This document shows, piece by piece, positions 1-9,128 of a stretch of 64,000 nt of DNA. Origin of the DNA: Marivirga arenosa (GTDB taxonomy: Bacteria > Bacteroidota > Bacteroidia > Cytophagales > Cyclobacteriaceae); NCBI RefSeq assembly GCF_030503875.2, contig NZ_CP129968.2:3837001-3901000 (forward strand), read 5' to 3'. Each line of letters opens with the position of its first letter. Position 1 is the first letter of the stretch. A program made the position numbers and the translations under genes. The notes under the pieces are model-generated. The model saw nothing but the letters and a program-made list of their open reading frames with translations, was not told where the DNA came from and ran no database searches.

Positions 1-1
1 G

Positions 2-298
2 AATCTTGTTTGTGTTTTTGTGCTTATTGATTCCAGATTACCTCCTCAAAAAGCCGATGTTGAATTTTTAGATTTCGTAGGTAAAAAAGGATTACCTTTG
101 GCATTAATTTTCACCAAAGCTGATAAACAATCTATTAATAAAACACAGAAAAATATAGCTGTGTTCAAAAAACATATGCTGGGAAGCTGGGAAGAATTCC
201 CTCCCTTCTTTATTAGTTCTGCAGAAAAAAAATCAGGTAAAGAGGAAATTTTAGGATTTATTGACCAAATGAATTCTGCCTGGGAAGAGCAGAATTAA
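2..298 (+). CDS. engB: Ribosome biogenesis GTPase EngB/YsxC, C-terminal part
   Basis: The frame is open from the left edge, so only about the last 98 residues are present. The visible part has the G4 specificity motif TKAD after a hydrophobic strand and a G5-like SSAEK loop, then a short C-terminal helix, as in the EngB/YihA family of TRAFAC GTPases that help assemble the large ribosomal subunit. The G1-G3 motifs would lie outside the window. The stop codon directly abuts the stop of the convergent fbp gene with no spacer, so no terminator can sit between them. Family assignment is confident; the start is not visible. Confidence 0.88.
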   Translation, partial: NLVCVFVLIDSRLPPQKADVEFLDFVGKKGLPLALIFTKADKQSINKTQKNIAVFKKHMLGSWEEFPPFFISSAEKKSGKEEILGFIDQMNSAWEEQN

Positions 299-1279
299 TT
301 AGCTCATCGCATCCTCCACCATTTTCTTAGATCCTACATAAAAAGGAACTCTTTGATGTAGTGAATCAGGTTGTATATCTAAAATTCTTTTTTCTCCATC
401 AGTAGCTAAACCACCTGCTTGCTCACAAATCATGGCTAAAGCATTGCATTCATAATTTAGCCTAAGCTTACCATTTGGTGCTTTCTCGGTTGAAGGATAA
501 ATATAAATCCCTCCTTTCAATAAGTTTCTGTGGAAATCAGCTACTAAAGAACCTATATAACGAGCTGTATACTTTTTATCTTTACAGTTTTCTATGTATT
601 TCTGAACTTTAGGTTCGAAACTCCTATAGCCTCCTTCATTAATAGAATAAATTTTTCCATCCTCTGGTATTTTCATATCAGCATGCGAAAGAAAAAACTC
701 GCCTAATGAAGGATCATAAGTAAAACCATTCACACCCCGACCAGTCGTATACACTAACATGGTAGAAGAACCATACAATAAATATCCTGCCGCAACTTGC
801 TCAGATCCTTTTTGTAAAACATCTTCCTTGGTTACCTTACTCCCAACAGGAGAAACTCTTCGGAAAATAGAGAAGATTGTACCAATAGAAACATTAACAT
901 CAATATTAGAAGAACCATCCAGAGGATCCATCGCTACAATATACCTTCCATCTTCATTATTAAGATCTAAGATTTCATCATCTTCTTCAGATACAATAGC
1001 ACAAACTTCACCACCATTTTTCAAGGCACGGATAAAACGGATATTAGCAATAACATCTAGTTTTTGTTGTTCTTCACCTTGAACATTTTCAGTTCCGTAA
1101 GCACCGCTAATATTAATTAAGCCCGCTCTATTAACTTCTCTGTCAATGATTTTTCCAGCTAGGGCTATATCTCTTAAAAGTTGAGAAAGTTCACCTGATG
1201 CAAAGGCAAAATCATTTTGTTTTTTCTTAATAAATCTGTCTAAAGTGATACCAACGGAGGTGGCTAATTTAGTTTGCAT
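299..1279 (-). CDS. fbp: Class I fructose-1,6-bisphosphatase
   Basis: This cytosolic gluconeogenic enzyme hydrolyses fructose-1,6-bisphosphate to fructose-6-phosphate. The 326-residue length is normal for class I FBPase. The diagnostic metal and phosphate-binding motif DPLDGSSN is at residues 118-125, preceded by the acidic pair SEED near 97-100. A conserved lysine- and tyrosine-containing sugar-phosphate region ([13 protein letters not shown]) follows in the C-terminal half. The ATG start lies 76 bp from the divergent aspartate kinase start, so the two genes probably share a regulatory region. Convergent and butted against engB at the 3' end. Function is very secure. Confidence 0.97.
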   Translation of the reverse strand: MQTKLATSVGITLDRFIKKKQNDFAFASGELSQLLRDIALAGKIIDREVNRAGLINISGAYGTENVQGEEQQKLDVIANIRFIRALKNGGEVCAIVSEEDDEILDLNNEDGRYIVAMDPLDGSSNIDVNVSIGTIFSIFRRVSPVGSKVTKEDVLQKGSEQVAAGYLLYGSSTMLVYTTGRGVNGFTYDPSLGEFFLSHADMKIPEDGKIYSINEGGYRSFEPKVQKYIENCKDKKYTARYIGSLVADFHRNLLKGGIYIYPSTEKAPNGKLRLNYECNALAMICEQAGGLATDGEKRILDIQPDSLHQRVPFYVGSKKMVEDAMS

Positions 1280-1355
1280 GCAATATTTTTTTGTATTGCC
1301 GCTAAATTATGAAAAAATTGCAGCTTATTTTGCCAATCCATATAAAAACAAATGT

Positions 1356-2627
1356 ATGCAAGTATTTAAATTTGGTGGTGCTTCCATAAAAAGTGCAGAC
1401 GCAGTTCGCAATATGGTAGAAATCCTAAAAAGATTTCCTGATGAAAAAATCCTTATTGTAGTTTCTGCTATGGGTAAAACCACCAATGCACTGGAAGAAA
1501 TACTTCATTTAAAACTTAAAAAACTATCAACTAAAGCAGCTATTCAAAAACTTTATGACGATCATGCTAATATCGTCAATTCATTATTTGATGATCATGC
1601 ATCTGAACCTTTAGAATTTCTTCAAAGCATTTTTGAGGAATTAGAAAATAGCCTGGAAAAAATTGACATAAACCATTATGATCAATCGTACGATAGTATT
1701 ATTTCATATGGCGAAATCATCTCTTCGAATTTATTATTAAAATATTTAGAGCTAAAGGAATTCTCTATTACTAAAGTAAATGCTTATAAGTTAGTGAGAA
1801 CGGATGATACTTTTCGAGATGCCTCTGTAAACTGGATAAAAACTAAAGAAACAATTTCTGAAAAAGTTAAAAATGAATTTACAAATCATCAACTATTAAT
1901 TACTCAAGGATTTTTAGGCGGCACTGAAGAAGGACAAATAACTACCCTAGGACGTGAGGGTTCAGACTTTAGCGCAGCCATATTTGCTTATTCTCTAAAT
2001 GCTAAAGCGGTAACAATCTGGAAAGATGTTCCTGGTATCTTAAATGCTGATCCTAAAAAAATTCAGGATGCGGTATTGTATCAAGAACTTTCATACAAAG
2101 AAGCGGCTGAAATGACGTATTATGGCGCTTCAGTGATCCATCCTAAAACAATTAAGCCTTTGGCAAATGCTGGAATCCCTATGCACGTTAGGTCATTTAG
2201 TAAAGCTGATAAAGGAGGAACAATCATTCATGATTGCAAAGTAATTCACGAAATCCCTTGTATAATAATTAAGGAAAAACAAAGCCTAATTAGCTTTCAA
2301 TTGAATGATTTTACCTTTATTACAGAATCACTTATTGGTAAAATCTTCGATTCTCTAAACAAGCATCATATCAAAATAAATATGATGCAAAACACTGCTA
2401 TTTCATTCTCAATTTGTGTGAATGATGATTTGCATCGCTTAGATCAACTCATGAGTGAACTAAAAAATGACTTTTCAATCCTTTATAATACAGGCTTAGA
2501 ATTGATCACGATTAAAAACTTCAATGAAAGTCTTATAGACAGAATGATTCACAAGAAGGAAATATACCTCGAACAAAGAACTAGAAAGAACTATCAAGTA
2601 GTGGTAAAGAGCCTAGAATCTAGATAA
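1356..2627 (+). CDS. Aspartate kinase
   Basis: Monofunctional aspartokinase of 423 residues that phosphorylates L-aspartate in the first step of the lysine, threonine and methionine pathway. The N-terminal amino-acid-kinase motif KFGGAS occurs at about residues 5-10, and a TLGREGSD substrate loop and WKDVPGI nucleotide-site motif follow. The C-terminal part holds a reduced ACT-like regulatory region. The frame extends upstream to a GTG, but that would overlap the divergent fbp start, so the ATG at 1356 (MQVFKFGG) is chosen. The last codons and the stop (2625-2627) lie inside a heptanucleotide tandem repeat (2613-2640), so the tail Leu-Glu-Ser-Arg may be repeat-derived. lysC or thrA-type paralogy cannot be resolved. 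Confidence 0.93.
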   Translation: MQVFKFGGASIKSADAVRNMVEILKRFPDEKILIVVSAMGKTTNALEEILHLKLKKLSTKAAIQKLYDDHANIVNSLFDDHASEPLEFLQSIFEELENSLEKIDINHYDQSYDSIISYGEIISSNLLLKYLELKEFSITKVNAYKLVRTDDTFRDASVNWIKTKETISEKVKNEFTNHQLLITQGFLGGTEEGQITTLGREGSDFSAAIFAYSLNAKAVTIWKDVPGILNADPKKIQDAVLYQELSYKEAAEMTYYGASVIHPKTIKPLANAGIPMHVRSFSKADKGGTIIHDCKVIHEIPCIIIKEKQSLISFQLNDFTFITESLIGKIFDSLNKHHIKINMMQNTAISFSICVNDDLHRLDQLMSELKNDFSILYNTGLELITIKNFNESLIDRMIHKKEIYLEQRTRKNYQVVVKSLESR

Positions 2628-2640
2628 TAGAGTCTAGACG
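2613..2640. repeat. Degenerate heptanucleotide tandem repeat (consensus CTAGAAT)
   Basis: Four consecutive 7-bp units read CTAGAAT, CTAGATA, ATAGAGT and CTAGACG. The array covers the aspartate kinase stop codon and the gap to the convergent rRNA methyltransferase gene. It can also fold into an imperfect hairpin (2615-2620 with 2640-2645, plus TAGA/TCTA), so it might act as a weak bidirectional terminator. The same 7-bp unit recurs at 5158-5185 on the other strand. Confidence 0.6.
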
Positions 2641-3827
2641 ATTCTCAACACCAGGCCTTTTAGATATTCACCTTCAGGATGGAAAATATTTATGGGGTGA
2701 TCTGCTGGTTGGTGAAGCTGATGTAAAATCTGAACTTCTCTACCTGCTCTTGCGGCTGCAGAAAAAACAACCGTTCTAAACTGTTCTTGACTTACTACCT
2801 GAGAACAACTAAAAGTAAAAAGAACTCCACCAGATTTCATATTTTTCATGGCCTTCTCATTAATGGTTCTATAGCCATTTAAGCCATTTTTCAATACTTT
2901 TCGGTGTTTGGCAAAAGCCGGAGGATCCAAAACAATTACATCATACTCTTCTGGCATGTCATTCAGAAAATTGAAAACATCTGCAGTAAAGGATTGGTGA
3001 TTTTGAGCCTCTGGAAAATTTATTGCTACGTTTTGATCAGTTAGATCTATCGCTCCTTGGGAACTATCCACACTATGCACTAATTCCGCATTAGCCTGCA
3101 AAGCAAAGATTGAGAAGCCACCAGAATAGCAGAATGTATTACAAACTTTTTTACCAGCACTGTATTTTTCTAATAGTTTACGATTTTCTCGCTGATCAAT
3201 AAAAAAACCCGTTTTTTGACCTGTAACTACATTTATATTAAAAGTATTTCCATATTCTTTTACTAACCACTCTTCTTTTTCTTCACCGTAAACGAAACTG
3301 TCTTTTGTTTCCAATTCAGCTTTAAAAGGTAAAGTGTGAGCACTTTTATCGTACACAGATTTTAATTGATCACCTAATAGTTCTTTTAAAACTCTTAAAA
3401 AAGTATCCTTGATGCGATACATGCCCACTGTATGGGCCTGGAAGACTACACAACCATCATAATAATCAACAATTAAGCCTGGGAAGCCATCACCTTCTCC
3501 ATGAACTAAACGGAAGACATTGGTATCTTCATTAGCCCACAATGCTGCAGTTTTTCTTAACTCTATTGCTGAATTAAGCTTTTTAGACCAGAAATTATCA
3601 TCAATTGGCTCATCCCTAAAAGTTAGCATTCTAACGGCTATAGAGCCTACCTGATAATACCCAATTCCAATAAATCGCTTATCCTTTGTTTGAATATTGA
3701 CTAAATCTCCTTCTTCAACTTCATTAGGAACCGGATAAATCGCACCTGAGAAAATCCAGGGATGAAAACGTTCCAATGATTTTTCTTTTCCTTTTTTTAA
3801 GGTGATGGTGGGAAATTCGTTTTGCAT
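2634..3827 (-). CDS. Class I rRNA large-subunit methyltransferase, RlmI/PUA family
   Basis: SAM-dependent methyltransferase of the RlmI (23S rRNA m5C1962) family, about 397 residues. The N-terminal PUA-type domain contains HPWIFSGAI. The Rossmann methyltransferase domain follows with the SAM-loop segment CNTFCYSGGFSIFAL and the catalytic-type motif LDPPAFAK. A TTG at 3854 is in frame, but the ATG at 3827 (MQNEFPT) is preferred because a near-consensus Bacteroidota -7 element (CATATTTG on this strand, 3859-3852) overlaps the TTG. Convergent with aspartate kinase. The exact rRNA target is inferred from the family only. Confidence 0.88.
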   Translation of the reverse strand: MQNEFPTITLKKGKEKSLERFHPWIFSGAIYPVPNEVEEGDLVNIQTKDKRFIGIGYYQVGSIAVRMLTFRDEPIDDNFWSKKLNSAIELRKTAALWANEDTNVFRLVHGEGDGFPGLIVDYYDGCVVFQAHTVGMYRIKDTFLRVLKELLGDQLKSVYDKSAHTLPFKAELETKDSFVYGEEKEEWLVKEYGNTFNINVVTGQKTGFFIDQRENRKLLEKYSAGKKVCNTFCYSGGFSIFALQANAELVHSVDSSQGAIDLTDQNVAINFPEAQNHQSFTADVFNFLNDMPEEYDVIVLDPPAFAKHRKVLKNGLNGYRTINEKAMKNMKSGGVLFTFSCSQVVSQEQFRTVVFSAAARAGREVQILHQLHQPADHPINIFHPEGEYLKGLVLRIV

Positions 3828-3907
3828 AAATTGATGATCTAAAATATTATGCAAATATGGATAAAATAATATTAGCTACATGAAAGAAAGTATCATGAAT
3901 TATAAGA

Positions 3908-4405
3908 TTAGTCCTCTAATTCACTTAATAAGCTCTCCAAATCCAGCGGTCTGGTATACATGTCTATTTCACCATCAGCAGTTGTCGGCCACTGCTCTTT
4001 TGGTCTGTCCCAATACAATTCGACTCCATTTCCGTCCGGATCATCCAAATACAAGGCTTCAGAAACTCCATGATCTGCTGCACCGGTAAAACGATACTTG
4101 GCTTCTCTGATTTTAAGAAAAATCTCAGCCAAAGCCTTCCTACTTGGGTAAACGATTGCGGTATGAAATAATCCTGGAGCATAATTAGGGGCTGGACTAG
4201 CCCCTTTGCTTTGCCAAGTATTTAAGCCAATGTGATGGTGATAGCCCCCTGCTGATAAAAATGCCGCCTGATCTCCTAATTTTTGAGTAATCTCAAATCC
4301 TAATAGACCATTATAAAAATCTAAAGCTCGATCTAAATCGGACACTTTTAAATGAACATGCCCTATTTTGGTTTGAGAAGGGATTGTATAGTCTTCCTCT
4401 CTCAT
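3908..4405 (-). CDS. VOC (glyoxalase/extradiol dioxygenase) family protein, CatE-like
   Basis: This 165-residue protein has two vicinal-oxygen-chelate modules. The first begins with KIGHVHLKVSDLDRALDFY, and the second ends with the DHGVSEALYLDDPDGNG and VELYWDRP region typical of CatE-type catechol-2,3-dioxygenase-like proteins. Candidate metal ligands are the His in GHVHL, a central His (HTAIVYP) and the Glu of GVELYW. The ATG start overlaps the upstream nitroreductase stop by 4 bp, implying translational coupling and a shared redox or detoxification role. Substrate is unknown. Confidence 0.85.
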   Translation of the reverse strand: MREEDYTIPSQTKIGHVHLKVSDLDRALDFYNGLLGFEITQKLGDQAAFLSAGGYHHHIGLNTWQSKGASPAPNYAPGLFHTAIVYPSRKALAEIFLKIREAKYRFTGAADHGVSEALYLDDPDGNGVELYWDRPKEQWPTTADGEIDMYTRPLDLESLLSELED

Positions 4406-5019
4406 GGTTTAAAAGTACTTTTTTCCCAATCTACATTGTATATAAATTCTGAAAACTCTTTTCTAGTTCTTTCCTTGCTTTCTCTGGCTTTTAGATCCTC
4501 AGGAACTTCTTCTATTGGTAGTTTATATCCTAAGGCAATAGCTGATACCACTTCAAAATCTTCCGATATCTCAAAATCTTGATGGATGTTTTCTTTTACG
4601 ATCCCAGCCATTTGGTGAAGATATAAACCCATAGCTGTGGCTTGAGCTGACATATTACCCACTGCAAGACCTACATCATGCCAGCTATGCTTGTTTTCCG
4701 CACCATTCATGCTAAATGTTTTTTTAGCGATGGCAATCATCAATACGGGTGCATTTTTAGCCCAATTTTGATTATGAGGATTTATTCCATTTAATACTTT
4801 TTTATATAAAGTTTCATTTTCTTTTGTGGCTACAATAAACCTCCATGGCTGTTCATTAAAACAAGAAGCAGCCCAACGGGTGGCCTCAAATATTTGCTCT
4901 AATTGTGTAGTATTGATAGGCTCATCAGAAAAAGCCACTGTACTTTTTCTGTCTTTTAATAAGGATAATTGTTCCTGTCCTAAATTAATTTCTTCTGCTT
5001 TTATATAGGCTTGACTCAT
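4402..5019 (-). CDS. Nitroreductase family protein (FMN-dependent)
   Basis: 205-residue nitroreductase-fold protein. The N-terminal motif RKSTVAFSDEPI, then ATRWAASCFNEQPWRFIVAT, matches the FMN-binding SxxNxQPW signature of the family (with Cys-Phe before Asn). A central ALGYKLP-type segment follows. Such enzymes reduce nitro compounds, quinones or flavins using NAD(P)H in the cytosol. The ATG start is followed by a clean frame, and the 3' end overlaps the VOC gene by 4 bp (ATGA), so the pair forms a two-gene operon. Confidence 0.88.
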   Translation of the reverse strand: MSQAYIKAEEINLGQEQLSLLKDRKSTVAFSDEPINTTQLEQIFEATRWAASCFNEQPWRFIVATKENETLYKKVLNGINPHNQNWAKNAPVLMIAIAKKTFSMNGAENKHSWHDVGLAVGNMSAQATAMGLYLHQMAGIVKENIHQDFEISEDFEVVSAIALGYKLPIEEVPEDLKARESKERTRKEFSEFIYNVDWEKSTFKP

Positions 5020-5083
5020 AGAAATTTATTTTTCTAACTATTACGCAGAAAAATAACCTATGTTGCTACATGTAATTTATTCA

Positions 5084-5118
5084 TAATAAAAAAACCACCC
5101 AGTTGCCCAGGTGGTTTC
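5084..5118 (-). terminator. Rho-independent terminator downstream of nrdA
   Basis: Perfect 8-bp stem (5093-5100 with 5111-5118, AAACCACC/GGTGGTTT) with a 10-nt loop. On the minus strand it is followed by a T tract (complement of the A run 5089-5095). It lies about 75 bp beyond the nrdA stop and ends the nrdBA unit. Confidence 0.85.
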
Positions 5119-5157
5119 GGTTATGAATAAACTGTGTGTGTTTATTATCTATTATTA

Positions 5158-5185
5158 ATCTAGATTCTAGGTTCTAGCATCTATT
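5158..5185. repeat. Second heptanucleotide tandem array (ATTCTAG on + strand)
   Basis: Four adjacent 7-bp units read AATCTAG, ATTCTAG, GTTCTAG and CATCTAT. This is the reverse-complement type of the array at 2613-2640; the two share a 14-base core (CCTAGAATCTAGAT). It sits between the nrdA stop and its terminator, so it would be transcribed in the nrdA 3' UTR. Confidence 0.6.
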
Positions 5186-5191
5186 ATCATC

Positions 5192-7669
5192 TTAACTTCC
5201 GCACATTTCGCAATCATCCGGGTTATCTAGCGAGCATGCCACCTGTGCAGCTTTTAAGGCCGCTAAGTCATCTTCATTGTTCGCTGTTGGCCCTTGATTT
5301 TGCGTTGGGTTTGATGGACGATTTACTTTTGTATCCGTATTTTGAGTAATATCCTGTTGAGGCTGAGCTTCTGGCTTTGGCTCTCCCAATTGACTCTTAT
5401 CCACTGTGAACTGGATAGCGCTAGTAGCTGCTTTCGATCTCAAGTAGTACATACCTGTTTTCAAGCCTTTCTTCCAAGCATAGAAATGCATAGAAGTCAT
5501 TTTACCGAAATTAGGGTCTTGCATGAACAAGTTCATACTTTGAGATTGACAGATATAAGCTCCTCTATCGGCCGCCATATCAATTATTGCTTTTTGAGAA
5601 ATCTCCCAAACTGTTTTATAAAGCTCTTTGATATCTTCCGGAATCTCTGGTATATCTTGAACAGAACCGTTTGCAGCAATCAATTTATTCTTCATGTTGT
5701 CATTCCACAATCCTCTTTCGATAAGGTCATGCATTAAGTGCTTGTTCACTACTACAAATTCTCCTGACAAGGTTCTTCTTGTGTAGATATTTGAAGTATA
5801 AGGCTCAAAACATTCGTTGTTTCCTAAAATCTGAGAAGTAGAAGCGGTTGGCATAGGGGCAACTAATAAAGAGTTACGCACACCGTTTTTCTTTACTTCT
5901 TGTTTTAAAGTAGTCCAATCCCATCTTTCAGAAGGAGTTACTCCCCACATGTCGAATTGGAAAATACCTTTTGAAACTGGTGAACCTTTATAAGTCTCAT
6001 AAGGGCCTTCTTTGATCGCTAAATCCTTAGAAGCGGTCATAGCTGCAAAGTAGATCGTTTCAAAGATTTCCTTATTTAACTTTCTAGATTCTTCTGAATC
6101 GAAAGGATATCTTAGTAGCATGAATGCATCCGCTAAACCTTGAACCCCAAGTCCGATTGGTCTATGTCTCATATTAGAGGTTCTAGCCTCTTCAACTGGA
6201 TAGTAATTTACATCAATTACACGGTTCAAGTTAATAGTAGCTGTATAAGTGATGTCATAAAGTTTCTCATGATCAAAATAATTTTGACCATTTTCATCTT
6301 TCTGAACAAACATAGGAAGCGCAATAGATGCTAAGTTACATACCGCTACCTCGTCTTTAGAAGTATATTCTAAAATTTCAGTACATAAATTTGAAGACTT
6401 AATAGTTCCTAAGTTCTTCTGGTTAGATTTCTTATTAGCAGCATCCTTATACAACATATAAGGAGTACCGGTCTCAATTTGAGATTCTAAGATTTCAAAC
6501 CAAAGCTCTTGAGCTTTAACGGTTTTTCTACCTTTTCCTTCACGCTCATACTTTTCATATAATTTTTCGAAATCATCACCATATGCTTCATCTAAGCCAG
6601 GGCATTCATTCGGATCAAACAAAGTCCATTCCTCATTCGCCTCAACTCTTTTCATAAAAAGATCAGACATCCACATAGCATAGAAAAGATCTCTTGCACG
6701 CATCTCTTCTTTACCGTGGTTTTTCTTCAAGTTCAAGAAATCAAAGATATCAGCATGCCATGGCTCTAGATAGATAGCAAAGCTACCTTTTCTTTTTCCA
6801 CCACCTTGATCTACATAACGAGCAGTCATATCAAAGTTTCTCAACATCGGAACAATACCATTGGAAACCCCACCTGTTCCTTTAATGTATGAACCTGTTG
6901 CTCTAACATTATGAATGCTTAGCCCTATACCTCCAGCAGATTGAGAAATTTTAGCCGTTTGCTTTAAGGTATCATAAATACCATCGATACTATCTTCCTG
7001 AATGGTTAATAAGAAACAAGAAGAAAGCTGTGGTTTAGGAGTACCTGCGTTGAAAAGAGTTGGCGTAGCATGTGTAAACCATTTCTCAGACATTAAATTA
7101 TACGTCTTGATAGCTGATTCAATATCTTCCCCATGGATACCAATCGCTACTCTCATCAACATATGTTGCGGACGCTCTACTATTTTACCATCCACTTTCA
7201 TTAAGTATGAGCGTTCTAAGGTTTTAAAACCAAAGAAGTCATATCCAAAATCACGATCATAAATGATAGCAGAATCTAATTGAGCTGCATGCTTTTTAAT
7301 GATACCATAAGTCTCTTTTGATAATAAAGGTGCATTAGCTCCAGTTTTCGGATCTACATAAGTATAAAGTCTTTTCATAGTATTGCTGAAAGACTTACTT
7401 GTAGTTTTATGAAGATTAGATATTGCAATTCTTGCAGATAGCTTAGAATAATCCGGATGCTTCACAGTCATTGAAGCAGCAGTTTCTGCAGCTAAATTAT
7501 CTAACTCTTGAGTAGTTACTCCATCATAAATTCCATTAATTACTTTTCTAGCTACATCAATTGGCTGAATGTAATTAAGATTAAGACCATAGCATAGTTT
7601 CTCTATGCGCGCTGTAATTTTATCAAATTTAACGGTTTCTCTTCTTCCGTCTCTTTTTACGACTAACAT
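5192..7669 (-). CDS. nrdA: Ribonucleoside-diphosphate reductase, large (alpha) subunit, class Ia
   Basis: Catalytic subunit reducing NDPs to dNDPs, 825 residues. An ATP-cone allosteric domain occupies about residues 1-90. Active-site residues fall at C218 (SSCFLL), N427, C429 and E431 (NLCTE) and C444. This numbering coincides with mammalian R1, so the enzyme belongs to the eukaryote-like class Ia branch. The radical-transfer tyrosine pair is in [11 protein letters not shown] long Gln/Pro/Asn-rich linker leads to the C-terminal redox tail CEMCGS that regenerates the active-site disulfide. It follows nrdB by 91 bp on the same strand. Confidence 0.97.
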   Translation of the reverse strand: MLVVKRDGRRETVKFDKITARIEKLCYGLNLNYIQPIDVARKVINGIYDGVTTQELDNLAAETAASMTVKHPDYSKLSARIAISNLHKTTSKSFSNTMKRLYTYVDPKTGANAPLLSKETYGIIKKHAAQLDSAIIYDRDFGYDFFGFKTLERSYLMKVDGKIVERPQHMLMRVAIGIHGEDIESAIKTYNLMSEKWFTHATPTLFNAGTPKPQLSSCFLLTIQEDSIDGIYDTLKQTAKISQSAGGIGLSIHNVRATGSYIKGTGGVSNGIVPMLRNFDMTARYVDQGGGKRKGSFAIYLEPWHADIFDFLNLKKNHGKEEMRARDLFYAMWMSDLFMKRVEANEEWTLFDPNECPGLDEAYGDDFEKLYEKYEREGKGRKTVKAQELWFEILESQIETGTPYMLYKDAANKKSNQKNLGTIKSSNLCTEILEYTSKDEVAVCNLASIALPMFVQKDENGQNYFDHEKLYDITYTATINLNRVIDVNYYPVEEARTSNMRHRPIGLGVQGLADAFMLLRYPFDSEESRKLNKEIFETIYFAAMTASKDLAIKEGPYETYKGSPVSKGIFQFDMWGVTPSERWDWTTLKQEVKKNGVRNSLLVAPMPTASTSQILGNNECFEPYTSNIYTRRTLSGEFVVVNKHLMHDLIERGLWNDNMKNKLIAANGSVQDIPEIPEDIKELYKTVWEISQKAIIDMAADRGAYICQSQSMNLFMQDPNFGKMTSMHFYAWKKGLKTGMYYLRSKAATSAIQFTVDKSQLGEPKPEAQPQQDITQNTDTKVNRPSNPTQNQGPTANNEDDLAALKAAQVACSLDNPDDCEMCGS

Positions 7670-7719
7670 GCTGTTTAATTATGGGGTTATAGGATTACGT
7701 TTAGTTCAATTAGGTTTTA

Positions 7720-7738
7720 ATTCCTGTCATTCAGGAAT
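7720..7738. promoter_or_regulatory. Inverted repeat in the nrdB-nrdA spacer
   Basis: ATTCCTG (7720-7726) and CAGGAAT (7732-7738) form a perfect 7-bp stem with a 5-nt loop, in the 91-bp gap between nrdB and nrdA. No T run follows on the minus strand, so a processing or stability hairpin or a protein site is more likely than a terminator. Function is inferred only from position. Confidence 0.4.
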
Positions 7739-7760
7739 GGCACAATTCGTTTGATTTCAA

Positions 7761-8756
7761 TTAGAAATCTTCATCTAAAGAGAATTTAGCTTTATCGCTA
7801 TCTTCCTCTTTTTTCATTACACCTGCTTTTTGGTAGTCTCCCACTCTCTTTTCAAAGAAGTTCGTTTTACCTTGTAATGAAATCATCTCCATAAAATCAA
7901 ATGGATTTGAAGAACCGTACACTTTATCGCAGTTTAACTCCTGCAATAAACGATCTGCTACGAATTCGATATACTGACACATGAGATCCGCATTCATTCC
8001 AATTAATTTTACAGGAAGTGAATCTGTAACAAATTCTTTTTCTATTTCTACTGCATCAGTGATGATAGCAGTTACTTTTTCTTTTGGAAGTTTATTTACC
8101 AAGTGATCGTTGTAAAGTAAACATGCGAAATCACAGTGTAATCCTTCATCTCTTGAGATTAGCTCATTAGAGAAGGTTAAACCTGGCATCAAACCTCTTT
8201 TCTTTAACCAGAAGATTGAGCAGAAACTACCAGAAAAGAAAATACCTTCCACTGCAGCAAAAGCAATAAGTCTTTCAGCATAATTTCCTTCATCTATCCA
8301 CCTTAAGGCCCAATCTGCTTTTTTCTTTACGCAATCCATTGTATCAATTGCGTTAAAAAGACTACTCTTCTCTTTATTGTCTTTCACATAAGTGTCAATT
8401 AATAAAGAGTAAGTTTCTGAGTGAACATTTTCCATGGCAATTTGGAATCCATAGAAAAACTTAGCTTCTGTATATTGTACTTCTGCTACGAAGTTCTCAG
8501 CAAGGTTTTCGTTTACAATCCCATCACTAGCTGCGAAGAATGCTAATACATGCTTGATAAAGTGAGTTTCTCCTTCAGTTAGGTTTTCCCAATCTTTCAT
8601 ATCCTGACTAAGATCAATCTCTTCAGCAGTCCAGAAGCTTGCTTCAGCTTTTTTGTAGAAATCCCAAATGTCCTTATGCTGTATTGGGAATAATACAAAA
8701 CGGTCTTTGTTTTCCTTCAAAATTGGCTCGTCTTGGAATGTGGTTACATCACTCAT
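7761..8756 (-). CDS. nrdB: Ribonucleoside-diphosphate reductase, small (beta) subunit, class Ia
   Basis: Ferritin-like radical-generating subunit of 331 residues. Diiron ligands are visible as D78 (AASDG), E109 and H112 (MENVHSETY), a Glu in AVEGIFFSG, and Glu/His in SRDEGLH. The tyrosyl-radical residue is Y116, in the expected H-x3-Y spacing, so a stable Tyr radical is predicted. The acidic C-terminal tail SLDEDF would dock into NrdA. The sequence is of the eukaryote-like R2 type, matching NrdA. It is the first gene of the nrdBA unit, with a predicted promoter about 140 bp upstream and a DnaA box just behind that. Confidence 0.97.
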   Translation of the reverse strand: MSDVTTFQDEPILKENKDRFVLFPIQHKDIWDFYKKAEASFWTAEEIDLSQDMKDWENLTEGETHFIKHVLAFFAASDGIVNENLAENFVAEVQYTEAKFFYGFQIAMENVHSETYSLLIDTYVKDNKEKSSLFNAIDTMDCVKKKADWALRWIDEGNYAERLIAFAAVEGIFFSGSFCSIFWLKKRGLMPGLTFSNELISRDEGLHCDFACLLYNDHLVNKLPKEKVTAIITDAVEIEKEFVTDSLPVKLIGMNADLMCQYIEFVADRLLQELNCDKVYGSSNPFDFMEMISLQGKTNFFEKRVGDYQKAGVMKKEEDSDKAKFSLDEDF

Positions 8757-8955
8757 CTTTAAAATATTTTTTTAAAATGTTACTAAAATTCTTTTTAGAA
8801 AACAGGGCGCCTCATCATAAAGAATTCTTACTAAAGCAGATAGAAAAAATTACGCAGTCAAAAATCATTTTATTCGTCCCTATTTTCTTGACTGTGCTTA
8901 CAAATATTAGCAACAGAGAGGAAAAATCAAAGGGAGAAAAGTTACCTACAGAGAG

Positions 8956-8965
8956 TTGTGGATAA
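8956..8965 (-). promoter_or_regulatory. DnaA box, perfect match
   Basis: The minus strand reads TTATCCACAA, the classical 10-bp DnaA box. It lies about 26 bp upstream of the predicted nrdB -33 element. DnaA directly regulates nrdAB in Escherichia coli, so a similar link is plausible here but inferred. Confidence 0.5.
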
Positions 8966-9064
8966 GTATATATCTAACTCTTTATCAGGTTTTTATGCAT
9001 ATTAATCTCAGCAACACTTAGGGGAATTTGAGCTGTATTCGTGGATTAAAAAAAGTTTTGAAAG

Positions 9065-9074
9065 TTTTCCACAA
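9065..9074 (+). promoter_or_regulatory. DnaA box-like site
   Basis: TTTTCCACAA matches the relaxed DnaA consensus TTWTNCACA. It is the second such site in the nrdB upstream region, about 100 bp from the perfect box and in the opposite orientation. Confidence 0.4.
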
Positions 9075-9128
9075 GCTCAAGCAAATTAAGAATGAAAAAA
9101 ATTGCATAATTTGAAGTTTATTACATCT

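Larger units (their letters stand above)
8757..9128. promoter_or_regulatory. 372-bp intergenic region upstream of nrdB
   Basis: No credible gene was found here. On the minus strand a Bacteroidota-type promoter is visible: -33 TTG (8930-8928), 19-bp spacer, -7 AATATTTG (8908-8901, one mismatch to TAnnTTTG). It implies a 5' UTR of roughly 140 nt for nrdB. Two DnaA-box matches lie upstream of it (8956-8965 and 9065-9074). The rest is AT-rich. It is also the 3' side of the minus-strand gene at 9129-9635, and I see no clear terminator for that gene. Confidence 0.55.

Noticed and set aside
759..1082. Open frame antisense to fbp
   Set aside because: It lies entirely within fbp and encodes no recognisable domain.
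1245..1355. GTG start for aspartate kinase extending 37 residues upstream
   Set aside because: It runs into the divergent fbp coding region and the family begins at MQVFKFGG.
7737..7753. TGGCAC followed by TTTG in the nrdB-nrdA gap, resembling a plus-strand sigma-54 promoter
   Set aside because: The spacing to the -12-like element is off by one to two bases and no plus-strand gene follows.
8757..9128. Replication origin at the DnaA boxes
   Set aside because: Only two box matches and no dnaA, dnaN or recognisable unwinding region; regulation of nrdB is the simpler reading.
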